Assembly (NCBI GenBank): GCA_039105265.1
Contig: JAPFFF010000006.1
Coordinates: 4,030,001 to 4,094,000, forward strand
Direction of reading: 5' to 3'
Length of the DNA: 64,000 bases
From: Tritrichomonas musculus
Taxonomy: Eukaryota > Parabasalia > Tritrichomonadida > Tritrichomonadidae
This document shows, piece by piece, positions 18,677-29,285 of the stretch (position 1 is its first letter; every line of letters begins with the position of its first letter). The notes beneath the pieces are model-generated. The model was not told the origin of the DNA, did no database searches, and worked only from the letters and a program-made list of their open reading frames with translations. Both the position numbers and the translations under genes were made by a program.

Positions 18677-21600
18677 TTATGGGAAATCAGATTGATGATT
18701 AAAAGTATAATTATTAGTCACCTTTGTCACTTTTGTAGTTTTTTGTTTTCTGCGAATAGTATTTCCGTCGTGTTCAATGTTTGTAGTTCTATTTTCAGCG
18801 AAATCAAAAGAGTTCAATTCCTTAGGTGAAAGTTTTGACCTTATCAGATCGGTGTCAGCTGACAATCCCGAATTCAATCTTGTCAGCTCCTCTCTTATCT
18901 TTTTTTCGTTCTCCAGCTCGTCTCTTAATTTTCTATTTTCCTTCTCAAGGATGACAATTCTGTTGCTCATTGAGTCTTCGGTTTCTCTCAATTTTTCATT
19001 CTGCTGCGAAATATTTTCTCTCAAAATTTTTATCTTCTGCTTCAATTCCTCGTTCTTCTGGATGTAGCTCTGCTTCTCCGAAGATGAGAAGTTCCTCACG
19101 TCGCCGAGTTCTCGGTCGATCATTGAGAACGTTTGCTGCCTTTCGTTCTCGCTTTCTCGGGCGACAATGAAGTCCGCAGCCTCAATTATATTTTCACCTT
19201 CGTAACCGTAACTTTTGGCCTTTTCAAGAGTTTGATTGATTTGAAGGCGGTCGTTATCGGCGCGGTTTTTCAACCTTGTCACCAAGTCGATCAATTTGGT
19301 CTCAATTGACTTTTTCAATGGAAACGCAAGACGAGTTTGGTTGGCCGTGGAACCGGTGAAAATTGAGAGCAACGTCGATATGAAATCTGCAGCTTTTGTG
19401 AGCTCGTCATTCAATTTATTCTGCTTTTGAATAATCTCCTCAATTTGATGGGAAATGTCAACACTGGCGTCATTCGGTATAAGTGAGGCTATCTTTTGTT
19501 GCTCATTTTTTAATTTGTCATTTTCAGCCTTCAGTTTTTGAATGTGATTGAAAAGTTGATCGGCGCTTTTGTTTGGTAAAATGGAGGAAACTTTCTTCGC
19601 AAACTCTTCTTGTTGCTTCAATTCAGCAATATGTTCAAGGATATCGTCATCAGGCTTCAATCCAAGAGAATTGGATACTTCGTTTGCTAATTTGGCAAGT
19701 TTTGTAATTCGCGCGATCTCTTTCGGAATTTCTTTGATCGACTTGCCGGGAAGAGATCGTTGTATCGAATTCAGTAAATTCTGCATTTCTTTGTTCTCAT
19801 CTTGCAATGAATTCAATCTTCCATCAAATTGATTATTCTTATCAATCTGATGCTGTAATTTTTCAGTTAGATTGTTTTTGTTGTTGTTTAAAGACTCAAC
19901 CTTTGATTCCAAATTTTGAATGGATTGCTCGTTTTGTGCTAGTAATTTCTCATTCTTTTCTTTAGCTAATTGAAGTTGATGATTCATGGCTTCGAGTTCG
20001 TCGACTTTAGATTTAAGTGAAATGTTTTGTTTCCGTTGTTCTTTGGCTGTTTGATTTTCTTCTTCAGCACGAGTTGTTACTTCGTTTAATTGTTTTGAAA
20101 TATCGCTTATTTTTTTATTCAATTTTTCAATATCATCTGAACTTTTTGTGACCTTTTGTTGAAGTTGCTGCTTGACATCTGAGAGACGCTTGTTTTCTTC
20201 TTCTGTGTTTGATATTTCTTCTTTCAATTTTCTGTTGTCGGACTCAATTTTGGAGTTCTTCTTGGTAAGATTTTCAATCTCATTCTGAAGTTGATTTTGA
20301 TTGTCTGTAAGTGATTCAATTTTGGCTGTTTGTCGAGATGCATTCATTTGTTCTTCCATCAGTTCTTTTCTGAGCTTATCGTTGTTCTGGTTAAGTTTCT
20401 TGAACTTGTCATCAAGCTCTTCAAATGTAACTTGTATATTTTTCTTTTCGCTCTGTAAATCTGATATCTTGGCCTCTTGTTGTTGAACTACGTTTTGTGA
20501 CCTTAAAAGATCGGTTTTAAGGGCTGCGACTTTTTCATTGAAATCATCAAGTTCTCGTGTTTTTTGAAGAATTTGACGTGATTTAGTATCATTCTCATCT
20601 GTTAACTTTTTGAGAACTTCTTTGACTGATATTAATTCACTTGTAGCTTGATCAAGTTTTGGTTGCATTTCATTGACTTGTTGATCAAGGTTTTTATTCC
20701 TTTGATTTGATAGATCTAATTTTTGTTCAATCAGATCTTTCTGTTGTTTCATCTCATCAAGTTGTCTGGTAACAAGATCTGCTTCATCCTTCAATCGAGG
20801 AATTTGTGCGTTAGCGTTTTTGAGTTCTGTAGAGATTTTTGAGATTTCTTTGTCTTTTTCGTATCCCGTTTGTTTTAATTTTGCTATTTCTTCCTGCGAA
20901 ATGCGAATAATACTTGAATTTTGATTAACCGTTTGTTTTAATTCATCAAGTTGTTTCGTAAGTGATCGAATTTCATCTGATTGTTGCTGAATTGTTTGTT
21001 TCTTTGACTCGTTTTCTTTGGTAAGGCTTTCGATATGAGACTCATCATCATCATGTTGTTGTTGAATTTCGTTTAAATTATTTTGCATTGTAACTCGCTC
21101 GGATGATAATTTTTGAATTTGATTATTAGCATTATAAAGTTTGGATTTTAATTCACTGATCTCGCTCGCATATTGTTGTAACATTTTTTGATGCCTCGAT
21201 TTTGATTCTTTTTGTTTTTCATATAGAGATGGAATTACCGATTTATCAAAATGCCTTTGAAGATCAATTATTTTTGATTTTGATCGCTCAAGATCTTGTT
21301 GAAGTAATTCAATTCTACTTCTATAAATTATCATATTTGCTAACGATTTTTCCTTAACTATTTGAAATATTTGAGACATTTTTTGGCACATAACAGTTAA
21401 CATTTCCTTAGCAGCTTTTGCATCTGTGTCTATTAACTTAAGCTTGAGTTCAAAATCAGATAAATCGCAATTCGCATGTATATGATAATTTGAATGCTTT
21501 GTTGTATCAAAATTTAAATCATGGTATGGATCTCCTCTTTTAATATCTTCAACATCCACAAGATTATCTGTTGAGATACCTCGTAATTTAATAACTTCTG

Positions 21601-22015
21601 ATTGTAATGCACGAACTTGTTCAACTAAAGTTTGAATTTTTCTAATATTTGAAATTTCATCAGCATTTTGTTCATTTGTAACAGAAAGAATTCTATCACT
21701 TAATGATCTGATATTTTGCGTATGATCTTTAAGGTACAAGGCTTCAAAATTTTGTAATTTTTGGAGTAAAACGTCAATAAATTGCTCTCTATCATCAGTA
21801 AGAATGTTTTTAATTATTTCCTCGATTCTAGCGAAAGCGAATTGGCTTGTTGAACGATCTTGAAGTACGCTCCTAACGATTTCATCGTGAGAAACTTGAA
21901 TTAAAATCTGTTGAAGAGATCTTCCAAATTGTTTCCTTCTTTTATGAAACATTTTGCTTACTAAAATAGATGAATATCTTGTTGCTTCTTCAGAAGGATT
22001 ATCAGAATCATCCAT
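18677..22015 (-). CDS. Giant coiled-coil protein
   Basis: The product is 1112 aa from ATG 22015; a GTG 18 codons upstream is rejected as a start. A non-coiled head of about 200 residues (MFHKRRKQFGRSLQQILIQV, DRSTSQFAFARIEEIIKNI) is followed by near-continuous heptad coiled coil rich in Q, E, K, N and S to about residue 1060. There are breaks around 760-900, where short helical blocks repeat ('IP..IARI..LA', 'LPNKSADQLFNHIQKLK', 'IPNDASVDISHQIEEI'). The tail is polar. Such proteins are usually labelled viral A-type inclusion-like or myosin-tail-like in trichomonads and are probably cytoskeletal, Golgi or centrosomal scaffolds. No motor, membrane segment or signal peptide is seen. The three spaced LP/IP-x-x-S/D blocks look like an internal repeat. 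Confidence 0.75.
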   Translation of the reverse strand: MDDSDNPSEEATRYSSILVSKMFHKRRKQFGRSLQQILIQVSHDEIVRSVLQDRSTSQFAFARIEEIIKNILTDDREQFIDVLLQKLQNFEALYLKDHTQNIRSLSDRILSVTNEQNADEISNIRKIQTLVEQVRALQSEVIKLRGISTDNLVDVEDIKRGDPYHDLNFDTTKHSNYHIHANCDLSDFELKLKLIDTDAKAAKEMLTVMCQKMSQIFQIVKEKSLANMIIYRSRIELLQQDLERSKSKIIDLQRHFDKSVIPSLYEKQKESKSRHQKMLQQYASEISELKSKLYNANNQIQKLSSERVTMQNNLNEIQQQHDDDESHIESLTKENESKKQTIQQQSDEIRSLTKQLDELKQTVNQNSSIIRISQEEIAKLKQTGYEKDKEISKISTELKNANAQIPRLKDEADLVTRQLDEMKQQKDLIEQKLDLSNQRNKNLDQQVNEMQPKLDQATSELISVKEVLKKLTDENDTKSRQILQKTRELDDFNEKVAALKTDLLRSQNVVQQQEAKISDLQSEKKNIQVTFEELDDKFKKLNQNNDKLRKELMEEQMNASRQTAKIESLTDNQNQLQNEIENLTKKNSKIESDNRKLKEEISNTEEENKRLSDVKQQLQQKVTKSSDDIEKLNKKISDISKQLNEVTTRAEEENQTAKEQRKQNISLKSKVDELEAMNHQLQLAKEKNEKLLAQNEQSIQNLESKVESLNNNKNNLTEKLQHQIDKNNQFDGRLNSLQDENKEMQNLLNSIQRSLPGKSIKEIPKEIARITKLAKLANEVSNSLGLKPDDDILEHIAELKQQEEFAKKVSSILPNKSADQLFNHIQKLKAENDKLKNEQQKIASLIPNDASVDISHQIEEIIQKQNKLNDELTKAADFISTLLSIFTGSTANQTRLAFPLKKSIETKLIDLVTRLKNRADNDRLQINQTLEKAKSYGYEGENIIEAADFIVARESENERQQTFSMIDRELGDVRNFSSSEKQSYIQKNEELKQKIKILRENISQQNEKLRETEDSMSNRIVILEKENRKLRDELENEKKIREELTRLNSGLSADTDLIRSKLSPKELNSFDFAENRTTNIEHDGNTIRRKQKTTKVTKVTNNYTFNHQSDFP

Positions 22016-22517
22016 TTTATTAAATACGTTTAAATCTTCTTTCAAATTTTCAGAAATATCAAAATTCACACAATCCTATCAATGTCTAAACTTTTATAAT
22101 AGCAATATCCAAAACCATGTTATTTGGCAATTGTAATGTTACTCAATGAGTATATGAATATTTTTGGTTAATTATTTTTAATTTTTAAAAAAAGTATATG
22201 ATTTATATAATATAAACTTATAATTAGTCATCATATATATTAATTTTTTAATAAATTTCAAAAATATCAGTATATTTATTAAGATAAACTGTAAGCATTG
22301 TTTAATCGCAAAATAAACTTTTTGAATTTATCGTTTTTGAGTGAAATTTTTTTATAAAAAAAGTATTTCTTGATTTATTTAATTTTATTCTTCCCGATTA
22401 ATGAGTAAAATCATTTGTATTTCAATAAATTGACTTTGAAATTGAAATAAAATTTTAAATTTTTATTCAATTAATTCAATTTTCTCTTCACTTAACACTT
22501 AACGAAAACAAAAAAAA
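22016..22517. promoter_or_regulatory. Divergent promoter region
   Basis: This separates the giant coiled-coil gene (minus) from a BTB/F5/8C gene (plus). AAATAAACTTTTTGAA with core AACTTTTTGA at 22316-22325 repeats exactly the motif before the gene at 30705. An Inr-like TCACTT lies at 22488-22493, 28 bp before the plus-strand ATG. The assignment is inference from motif recurrence. Confidence 0.4.
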
Positions 22518-23900
22518 ATGAACAAAGATATTAAGTTATCATTAGGTGTTGATAATTTATCTTTTTTGGATCCAAACGCTTTTGAAAAAGACTTTTCATT
22601 TATAGTTTCTGGAAGTATTTACAGATGTAATAGATTTTTTGCTGACATAATTTCGCCGAAAGTTGCTCAAATGCATCGAAATGATCCAACAACAACGTAT
22701 TTTAATATTAAAGTGCCAGATAAGGGCTCTTATTTCAAATATTTTTTAAAACTATCGCAAGGTGAAACAGTGACAATTGCGCCAAGTATTCTTCAATATA
22801 TTTTAAAATTTGCTTTTGAGTTGGGAAATACTACAATATTAGAATCAATTTATGAACAAGATCAAAGAGACATCACAGTTGAAACTGCAATATCATTAAT
22901 TATTGAAAAAAAATCATATGGGCTTGATTGTACAAAAGAATTCAAATTTGTTTTATGTCATTTTTCTGAATTACCTTTTAAAACGATTCTTCAACTTGAT
23001 TTAAATACTATCTTATCAATTTTATGTGACGATTATCTATGTATTGAAAGTGAAGATTGGTTATTTGATTTAATATGCAAGATTATTAAAGAAAAAGGGC
23101 CAAGTTACCGTATACTATTTGAATGTCTCCTTTTCGAATATATGACACCAAATGCAATGTCGTTATTTGTATCAATGGTTACATATGAAGACATCAGTGG
23201 TAAACTTTGGATGAATATGAAAAAAAGACTTGTTTTAAGTGTCCAATCACCAGGAGCAAATATTCGTTATACAAAGAGAGACAAAACTTTTGAAATTGAC
23301 TCATCTGATCCATTTAACGGTATTTGTGCTTATTTGAATAGCGAATGTGATGGAAATGCACATGAAAAGGGACTCATGACAATTACTTCGTCTTCTATAG
23401 GTATCAATCAGCCTTATCAAGTTATTGATTACGGTTGGGAAGGAGATTGGGGAACTAAAAATAAGCCCAATAGTTGGTTGATGTTTGACTTCAAGGATAA
23501 TTTGGTCGAACTAACTGGTTATTCATTAATGTCTATTCCTTCACTTATAAACAATACTCATCCTTGTAGTTGGGCACTTGAAGCGTCAAATGATCTTGAA
23601 GATTGGAATATTCTTGATAAAAGGGAAATTAATAATGATTTGAATGGTAAAAATAAAGTCAAATGTTTTGCTTTTAGAAGATCTGATAGTTACCGTTATG
23701 TTAGGATTAGACAAACTGATCTTAATCATTCGCATAACAATTATTTTGCAATTTCACAGATGGAACTCTTTGGAAGCATATCACCTGTTGCCAAGTTTAT
23801 TACTGATGATGAAAAGCCTGTAAATAACAATAAAGAAGAACAACAGAAAAAGAATGTTTACCAAAAAAAGACTCAATCACCTAGTAATAGTAATAAATAA
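22518..23900 (+). CDS. BTB-like / F5/8 type C domain protein
   Basis: The product is 460 aa and starts at ATG 22518 after an A-rich leader. The BTB-like head is at about residues 23-110 (KDFSFIVSGSIYRCNRFFAD). A BACK-like helical part follows, with TILSILCDDYLCIESEDWLF. The discoidin-type domain runs from about 265 to 425, with GNAHEKGLMTITSSSIG, the SWALEASNDLEDWNILDKRE strand pair, a DLNGKNKV turn and YRYVRIRQTD. A 30-residue tail rich in K, N and Q follows. It is a paralogue of the genes at 9542, 16741 and 48826. The stop overlaps TAAA. A cytosolic adaptor role is inferred; the partner is unknown. Confidence 0.85.
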   Translation: MNKDIKLSLGVDNLSFLDPNAFEKDFSFIVSGSIYRCNRFFADIISPKVAQMHRNDPTTTYFNIKVPDKGSYFKYFLKLSQGETVTIAPSILQYILKFAFELGNTTILESIYEQDQRDITVETAISLIIEKKSYGLDCTKEFKFVLCHFSELPFKTILQLDLNTILSILCDDYLCIESEDWLFDLICKIIKEKGPSYRILFECLLFEYMTPNAMSLFVSMVTYEDISGKLWMNMKKRLVLSVQSPGANIRYTKRDKTFEIDSSDPFNGICAYLNSECDGNAHEKGLMTITSSSIGINQPYQVIDYGWEGDWGTKNKPNSWLMFDFKDNLVELTGYSLMSIPSLINNTHPCSWALEASNDLEDWNILDKREINNDLNGKNKVKCFAFRRSDSYRYVRIRQTDLNHSHNNYFAISQMELFGSISPVAKFITDDEKPVNNNKEEQQKKNVYQKKTQSPSNSNK

Positions 23901-24092
23901 TTATTAGCATATACAACGTTGTAAAGGAATCGAGATGCTAAATTCGAGATGTTGACTCTTGTTTGTTTTTATTTATTTTTCGGTAAATGTTGATTAAATT
24001 TGTTTATCATAAAAGTTACAAAGTGAATATAAATCTTAACTTCACTTTTTTGTTTATTGAATTTTGATAGAATAAATTTGTTAACTTATTCA

Positions 24093-24581
24093 ATGAAAAA
24101 AAGATTTAATGGTGATGGATCCTTTGATCCAAGGCCTGGTGGCAATTCTCCACCTATTATAGAAATTCCGCATCGATCTGAAGCTGTAGAAACAACTTTA
24201 CGAGTAATACGAACAATAGTTTTCACGGCTCTTTTTTTATTTGTCTGCAAACTAACTCATTTTAGACAAAAAATGCTTTATGATGTACGAATTAACCGCA
24301 GATTTTTGGATATGTTTTATTTTCTGGCAGCTGTTTTTGTTGTAATATATTTATATTTATTAATTACACTAAGAATTTTAAGACCACCAAATAAACGCGT
24401 TCCGGTGGATAATTGGGATACTGTTGCACCATTTCCCTTGTACACTTGTACAATATGCCTTGTGGGATGTGTTATATCTTTTATTTTCGCTTTATGGCCT
24501 GCTTTTCATTTTATGACTTTTATTATCGGAGTTCTCGGTTTTATTACAATGATATTTATATTTCAATGGCTTCCATTCTAA
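24093..24581 (+). CDS. TMEM128-like four-pass membrane protein
   Basis: The product is 162 aa from ATG 24093; an in-frame TTG at 24057 is not a credible start. Four hydrophobic segments are visible near residues 38-60 (TIVFTALFLFVCKL), 73-98 (MFYFLAAVFVVIYLYLLITL), 113-136 (YTCTICLVGCVISFIFALWP) and 138-160 (MTFIIGVLGFITMIFIFQWL). The last two, with APFPLYT before and FALWPAFHFMTF between, align by eye with the C-terminal half of animal TMEM128 (PALIPITT, NIALWHVWSFFTP). TMEM128 is a small ER/endomembrane protein of unknown activity. The N-terminal 35 residues are Gly/Pro/Arg-rich and cytosolic-looking. The stop TAA overlaps TAAA. CTTCACTTTTTTG lies about 50 bp upstream. Confidence 0.55.
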   Translation: MKKRFNGDGSFDPRPGGNSPPIIEIPHRSEAVETTLRVIRTIVFTALFLFVCKLTHFRQKMLYDVRINRRFLDMFYFLAAVFVVIYLYLLITLRILRPPNKRVPVDNWDTVAPFPLYTCTICLVGCVISFIFALWPAFHFMTFIIGVLGFITMIFIFQWLPF

Positions 24582-24741
24582 ACTATGTTTTTAAATCATA
24601 TTTTAATAAGCAGATATTATATGTATAAAGAGTAATAATGTTCATTATAGTTAAGCCATTGTTTTTTATTATTATTCAAAAACAAAAATAAAAGATAAAA
24701 GTAAAAAATTGGTTGGTTTATTAAGCAGTATTTTATGTTGC

Positions 24742-27700
24742 TTATTTTGAGTCTGCTACCATTAAGTTGGCTGTGAGAGATTCAGGCATTTCTTGTTTCC
24801 TCTTGTAAATGAATATGATAAGGACAACAATAATTGCGAGAACAACAACACCACAAATGACACCAATGATAACGTTAGTCATCTTAGTCTTCTTCTTATT
24901 TTTAGCTGAATCATCAGGTGGATCTTTCTCAGAGTTAAACCACATTCGGAGGCATTGTCCATGAATTGGATCTTTTACACATTTCTTTTCAAATGCGCAT
25001 AAATCACCGTTGAAGTACTTGATTTCGGAGATGTAGACCATTTCAACTGAATCGCAGTTGAAATTGCCGCATAAGACGTCAAACATTGAATCTTCATATA
25101 ATTTAAAGTTTCTATGAATGAAAACGTTTTCATCAATTGGTGGAACAAATTCCATAACGAGTGACTTGAATGTAACCTTTTCTTTTGAGGTGAAATTGAT
25201 TTGTGGCATAGAATTGAAAGAGTATGGAATGTATAATTGAGCATTATTTTCAGTTGAAAGATCTTTAGCTGAAAGTGCTGGTCCCTTGTAAAATGTCAAA
25301 TTGCCATCAATATGGAGTTGGCTGAAAGTTGAAGGTCCTCCAACAGCATATGAGTCTTGAATTGTAACATAAACATTTTTAGTTACCCAAATCAAATGGC
25401 TTGGAAGTATAATATTCTTGAAAACGACGGTTGCTTGCTTCTTCAAACTGTCGGTAGATGTTAATGTAACATTAGCTGATGCATCAAAGGAATGATCCAT
25501 ATAAGTCTTTTCGTTATTAAAGCGAATAACAGCACCATCAATGAGGTCATAGAATGAGACTGGTGGATGCTCTCCGTCTAGAGTAATTTCACTTCCGAAA
25601 GTTAAGAATTTGATGATTGGATTTGTATAGTTCTGATTACCAAAATTGATAAGCTTAAATTTGGCACTGTTTGGAAGAGCTGAGATATCAACTGTATATG
25701 AAATGTTAGCATTAGAGTCTTTGATGATTGTAACTTCTTTATTTTCGGATTTTTCGGTGAAGTAAAAGCGATAGCGAGTGCCAATATTAGCATCAACTGG
25801 GAGTTTAATTGTTCGTGATCCAATAGTTAAAGTGATTGTTTCAGTTCCAAGAGTAATTGTTGACATTCCGAAATCATAAAAGCCAGCTAATTGTGATCCA
25901 ATTACTACTAATTCTTCTTTAACGTTGGGGAATGAAACATAATCACTGATAAAGTTATATGTATCTGTATCAATAAAATCTAAAGATTGATTAATAAAAT
26001 GAACATTTTCTAAATCAGCAGAGTAGCCAAGAGTTAACTTTGGACCATTTGTAATATTGAAATTGATATTTCGAGCAACAAGATATGATATATTATATTC
26101 AATTGAGTTTCCATCAACTTGAACAGTAGAATTATCATATCCATAGAAGTTGACAACTGGATTATCATACTTTGAAAAGTCAAGAATAAAATCTGTGGTA
26201 TTATATACGTAAAATGACATTTCTGCGATTTCATGGTCAGCATAAGCTTGCCATCCTTCTTGAACAAAAGTTGCTTGTAACTCGCTTGGGCAGTAAGATT
26301 CATCAAGAGCAATACAGAACTTGTCATTAACTTGATCTATTGATCTTGTTTGACGAATTATAATTTGATACTTGAAATCAGTTTGGTCATATTCAGAAAA
26401 GTAATCGTATATGTTAGTTCCTTCTGTGAAACCTCGGAGACCTCGCTTGTTGAAATTGACTGTAACATTATTGATTGGATTCTTTGAAGAATAAACAATG
26501 ATTGATGTTTTTTCATGGTGTTTTATGTCCGCAATTGTTGGGTTTCCAACTATGTTTGGGAATATTTCAAGTGTTCCATTTAATTTATCAACTTCCAAGC
26601 TTCCTCTTTGAAGAATGTCTTCAATACTAAATGGAATAACTAATGTGTGAGAGCCATAAAGTGTGTTTAAATTAGAGAGATGAATTGTCATAATCATTGG
26701 TGGGTATTGGAATAAAGAATATTGGCCTGAACCAATTCCTTGGAATATAGATTGTTTAACGCCTAATATTTGAGTGATAAGAATTGTATTAGGATCGGTT
26801 AATTCCATGTTGTTGCGACTTGATAAGCAGTAAATAGTTCCAATTGTAAATATTGTTGGTGTTTTAAGGAGAGATGACACTTTAATAGAATTGCTATCTG
26901 TTATATTTAGTGCTGGGATGAATAATGATGATGAGTTTGTAATAATTGACATATTATTTGCTGTTCCTTTAACAAATAAAGGAATGTTAATGGCAGATAA
27001 AATAATAGAAGTATTTTCTGATGGAGTTAATTCGAGGCGTACACGATCAAGTGTTGGCCATATGCATTCATTTAAAGCAAGTATAGAATTAGATGCTAAA
27101 ACATAATTGATAACTTTATCTTTAAGTGTCATGTTAGCCATTAAATATTGTAGCGCAATCTTTGTATTGCTTGGTTGGATAATTGATGTAGAGCCATGCC
27201 AATAGGCTGTGTTAATGTAAATGTAATTCTGATCCTTATTAAAAATGATGGAATCACCATAGAAAGATATCATTGATCCATCCAAAAGGTTTGTAATTTT
27301 GAGTGAAGTGTCACCTATGACATAAAAAGTTTGTTGGGAAGCAGTTGCAAAGTTTGGAAATTGAATCTCGATGATTGGGGAAATAACAGTTTCCACGTTG
27401 ATAAGAGATGTTGTATCAATGATGAGGTCATTTGCAACAAGTGGATCAATTTCTATGTTTGAGTCTGAAGGATTAATTTGGTTAACAGCAGTTCTAATAA
27501 ATGCAACTTTGTTGAATTTAGTAGAAGATCGAGCTAAAACGATTAAATCATAGAAAGAAATTCTGTTTTTGAATTCGGTAATATGTTGTTCTTCAAAAAC
27601 AATTGAATGGCGTCTGTTCTGACCATACATGTTAATTGTTGCAATTGGGAATTTATTAAGAGGGAAGTATTTAGATGACAAATCGGCATAGATATACACA

Positions 27701-27858
27701 TTTGCTAATGTTGCGTTTGAATAATCGTTCTCAAGGAATGCTGTAAACTGTGATGGTGTATAACGCTCAGAAGGTGTAGGGCACATGCTTTGGTTTGTAT
27801 CGTAAAAGCAGATTGTATACTCAGATGAAAAGCATAAAGCTGCTAGAAAGAATAACAT
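24742..27858 (-). CDS. Large type I surface protein
   Basis: The product is 1038 aa. MLFFLAALCFSSEYTICFYD at the start is a signal peptide. VIIGVICGVVVLAIIVVLII near residues 990-1012 is a single membrane span, followed by a basic stop-transfer and a tail of about 20 residues. The roughly 970-residue ectodomain is strand-rich with many N-x-S/T sequons and few cysteines. The N-terminal (about 20-90) and middle (about 525-600) parts resemble each other: both contain a YxPSxxQ/YCPSELQ-like motif, then 'YA(D)', then a 'YG..' strand (INMYGQN, VNFYGYD). This suggests two tandem halves. Pairs of cysteines lie near the membrane (MFDVLCGNFNCD, LCAFEKKC). It is probably an exposed surface glycoprotein; adhesion or host interaction is only a guess. 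No BspA-type leucine-rich repeats are seen. Confidence 0.75.
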   Translation of the reverse strand: MLFFLAALCFSSEYTICFYDTNQSMCPTPSERYTPSQFTAFLENDYSNATLANVYIYADLSSKYFPLNKFPIATINMYGQNRRHSIVFEEQHITEFKNRISFYDLIVLARSSTKFNKVAFIRTAVNQINPSDSNIEIDPLVANDLIIDTTSLINVETVISPIIEIQFPNFATASQQTFYVIGDTSLKITNLLDGSMISFYGDSIIFNKDQNYIYINTAYWHGSTSIIQPSNTKIALQYLMANMTLKDKVINYVLASNSILALNECIWPTLDRVRLELTPSENTSIILSAINIPLFVKGTANNMSIITNSSSLFIPALNITDSNSIKVSSLLKTPTIFTIGTIYCLSSRNNMELTDPNTILITQILGVKQSIFQGIGSGQYSLFQYPPMIMTIHLSNLNTLYGSHTLVIPFSIEDILQRGSLEVDKLNGTLEIFPNIVGNPTIADIKHHEKTSIIVYSSKNPINNVTVNFNKRGLRGFTEGTNIYDYFSEYDQTDFKYQIIIRQTRSIDQVNDKFCIALDESYCPSELQATFVQEGWQAYADHEIAEMSFYVYNTTDFILDFSKYDNPVVNFYGYDNSTVQVDGNSIEYNISYLVARNINFNITNGPKLTLGYSADLENVHFINQSLDFIDTDTYNFISDYVSFPNVKEELVVIGSQLAGFYDFGMSTITLGTETITLTIGSRTIKLPVDANIGTRYRFYFTEKSENKEVTIIKDSNANISYTVDISALPNSAKFKLINFGNQNYTNPIIKFLTFGSEITLDGEHPPVSFYDLIDGAVIRFNNEKTYMDHSFDASANVTLTSTDSLKKQATVVFKNIILPSHLIWVTKNVYVTIQDSYAVGGPSTFSQLHIDGNLTFYKGPALSAKDLSTENNAQLYIPYSFNSMPQINFTSKEKVTFKSLVMEFVPPIDENVFIHRNFKLYEDSMFDVLCGNFNCDSVEMVYISEIKYFNGDLCAFEKKCVKDPIHGQCLRMWFNSEKDPPDDSAKNKKKTKMTNVIIGVICGVVVLAIIVVLIIFIYKRKQEMPESLTANLMVADSK

Positions 27859-28709
27859 TTTTTACAAATATTTTTTGTGAAAAATTTTTATTGATTAATT
27901 GAAAAATTCAACTTTTTCAAGTAAAATGACAAATCATTTAAGATTTTAAAAGTTATCAGGTTATGCTTTAATTAATTTAAATGTTTTGTATAATGTATAA
28001 ACGCTTTTGAATGAAAAAGTGTCATTAATGCCGATAAAAAAAGTGAGAGATAAAAACAATCTTTTAAAATTTTTTTAATATCTTTGTAAATATTTATAAA
28101 AACTAAAATTTTATAATATAAATATTTATAATATTATAATATAATAATTATAACATATTGGTGTAATATTTATCTTCTTTATAAGTGACCAAAACATAAT
28201 TCGCATTTTAATAAGAAAAATTAAAAACATATTTATCTTGATCAATAATTATTTTTTTATTATAATAATTTATTATGTTTATTATTTTTAATTTAACATT
28301 ATAATATGTATTTATTAATTTTTTTACTATATGATTTTCCAAGATATTAATAATTCTATTTTTTTGTTTTTCATAATTGTTTAAATATCTCATATATTTG
28401 TTTATCTCTAAGGGTTAACTATTATTGCTCTAGAATATACTTAAAAATGGATCATTTAGAGACTTTTTTAAACTCTGCCATTCAAAATAATATAATAACT
28501 AACAATTGCATTTGTTTCCAGACTAGGCTTCTTTGTTTTCTATCTGAAATCCCTTAAGAGATTCAATGCTGAAAGTTTTTAATCAAAGATAATAGGCATC
28601 GATGACCTGAATGAGGAAATTTTTAATAAATTATAAATTCGGTTAACAATAATATAATTAAAAATAGTTAACCTATTTGGTATGTTTTATCAACGATATA
28701 ATTTTTTAA
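27859..28709. promoter_or_regulatory. Divergent upstream region with GTTAAC palindromes
   Basis: AT-rich DNA separates the surface-protein gene (minus) from the AMMECR1 gene (plus). AATGAAAAAGTGTCATT lies around 28011-28027. GGTTAAC at 28641-28647 and GTTAACC at 28667-28673 form an inverted pair at -69 to -37 from the AMMECR1 start, and GGTTAAC recurs near 28412. TCAACG lies about 20 bp before the ATG. A 36-codon ORF at 28447 has no support. Confidence 0.35.
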
Positions 28710-29285
28710 ATGGCAGCAACAAAAGAACTTTGTTTCCTTTGTTTTGAACATCTTCAAAATGCCCTTTCCAAAGAAAAAACCGATAAAGTATCTAAGGCTG
28801 TTATTGACAGTTCAAATCATGAGCAATATCCAATGTTTGTAACATTTAACAAAGATGATGATCTCAGAGGGTGCATAGGTTCGTTTGCACCACTTCCTTT
28901 ATATAAGGGACTCCAAGATACAACAATTGACTCTGCATTCCATGATCCTAGATTTCCAAAGATGAAATTGAGTGAGTTACCGCATTTAACATGCGAAATT
29001 TCACTTCTTTTTCAATTTGAAAAAGTTTCTGATCCTCTGGATTGGGAAATTGGAAAGCATGGAATTATTTTGCGTTTAGATCATCGCCAATCAACATATC
29101 TACCTGAAGTTGCGCAAGAACAGGGATGGGATAAAATGCAAACTCTTTCACATCTAGCAAGAAAAGGAGGTTTCCGAGGACAGTATGATCAGAGCGCTCT
29201 TGAACGTTCTCAAGTCGAAAGATATCAGTCCTCAGTAGCCATAGCTACCTGGCAAGAATATCAAGATTTTTTGAAAACGCATTAA
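28710..29285 (+). CDS. AMMECR1 domain protein
   Basis: The product is 191 aa, the usual length for a stand-alone AMMECR1 protein, and starts at the first ATG. The hallmark LRGCIGS is at about residues 51-57 and is followed by the typical DPRFPKMKLSELPHLTCEIS block. The rest of the domain follows (DWEIGKHGIILRL, STYLPEVAQEQGWDKMQTLS, LARKGGF and YQSSVAIATWQEY near the end). The AMMECR1 fold is conserved from archaea to mammals. Its biochemistry is unsettled, although the conserved pocket with the RGCIG cysteine suggests a catalytic or nucleotide-linked role. No signal peptide, so cytosolic or nuclear. Codon use is less AT-biased than in neighbours, as expected of a conserved housekeeping gene. 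The stop overlaps TAAA. Confidence 0.95.
   Translation: MAATKELCFLCFEHLQNALSKEKTDKVSKAVIDSSNHEQYPMFVTFNKDDDLRGCIGSFAPLPLYKGLQDTTIDSAFHDPRFPKMKLSELPHLTCEISLLFQFEKVSDPLDWEIGKHGIILRLDHRQSTYLPEVAQEQGWDKMQTLSHLARKGGFRGQYDQSALERSQVERYQSSVAIATWQEYQDFLKTH

Noticed and set aside
28447-28557. 36-codon ORF with ACTAAC and a downstream CAG before the AMMECR1 gene
   Set aside because: The AMMECR1 protein is complete from its own ATG and no GTATGT lies in a suitable place.
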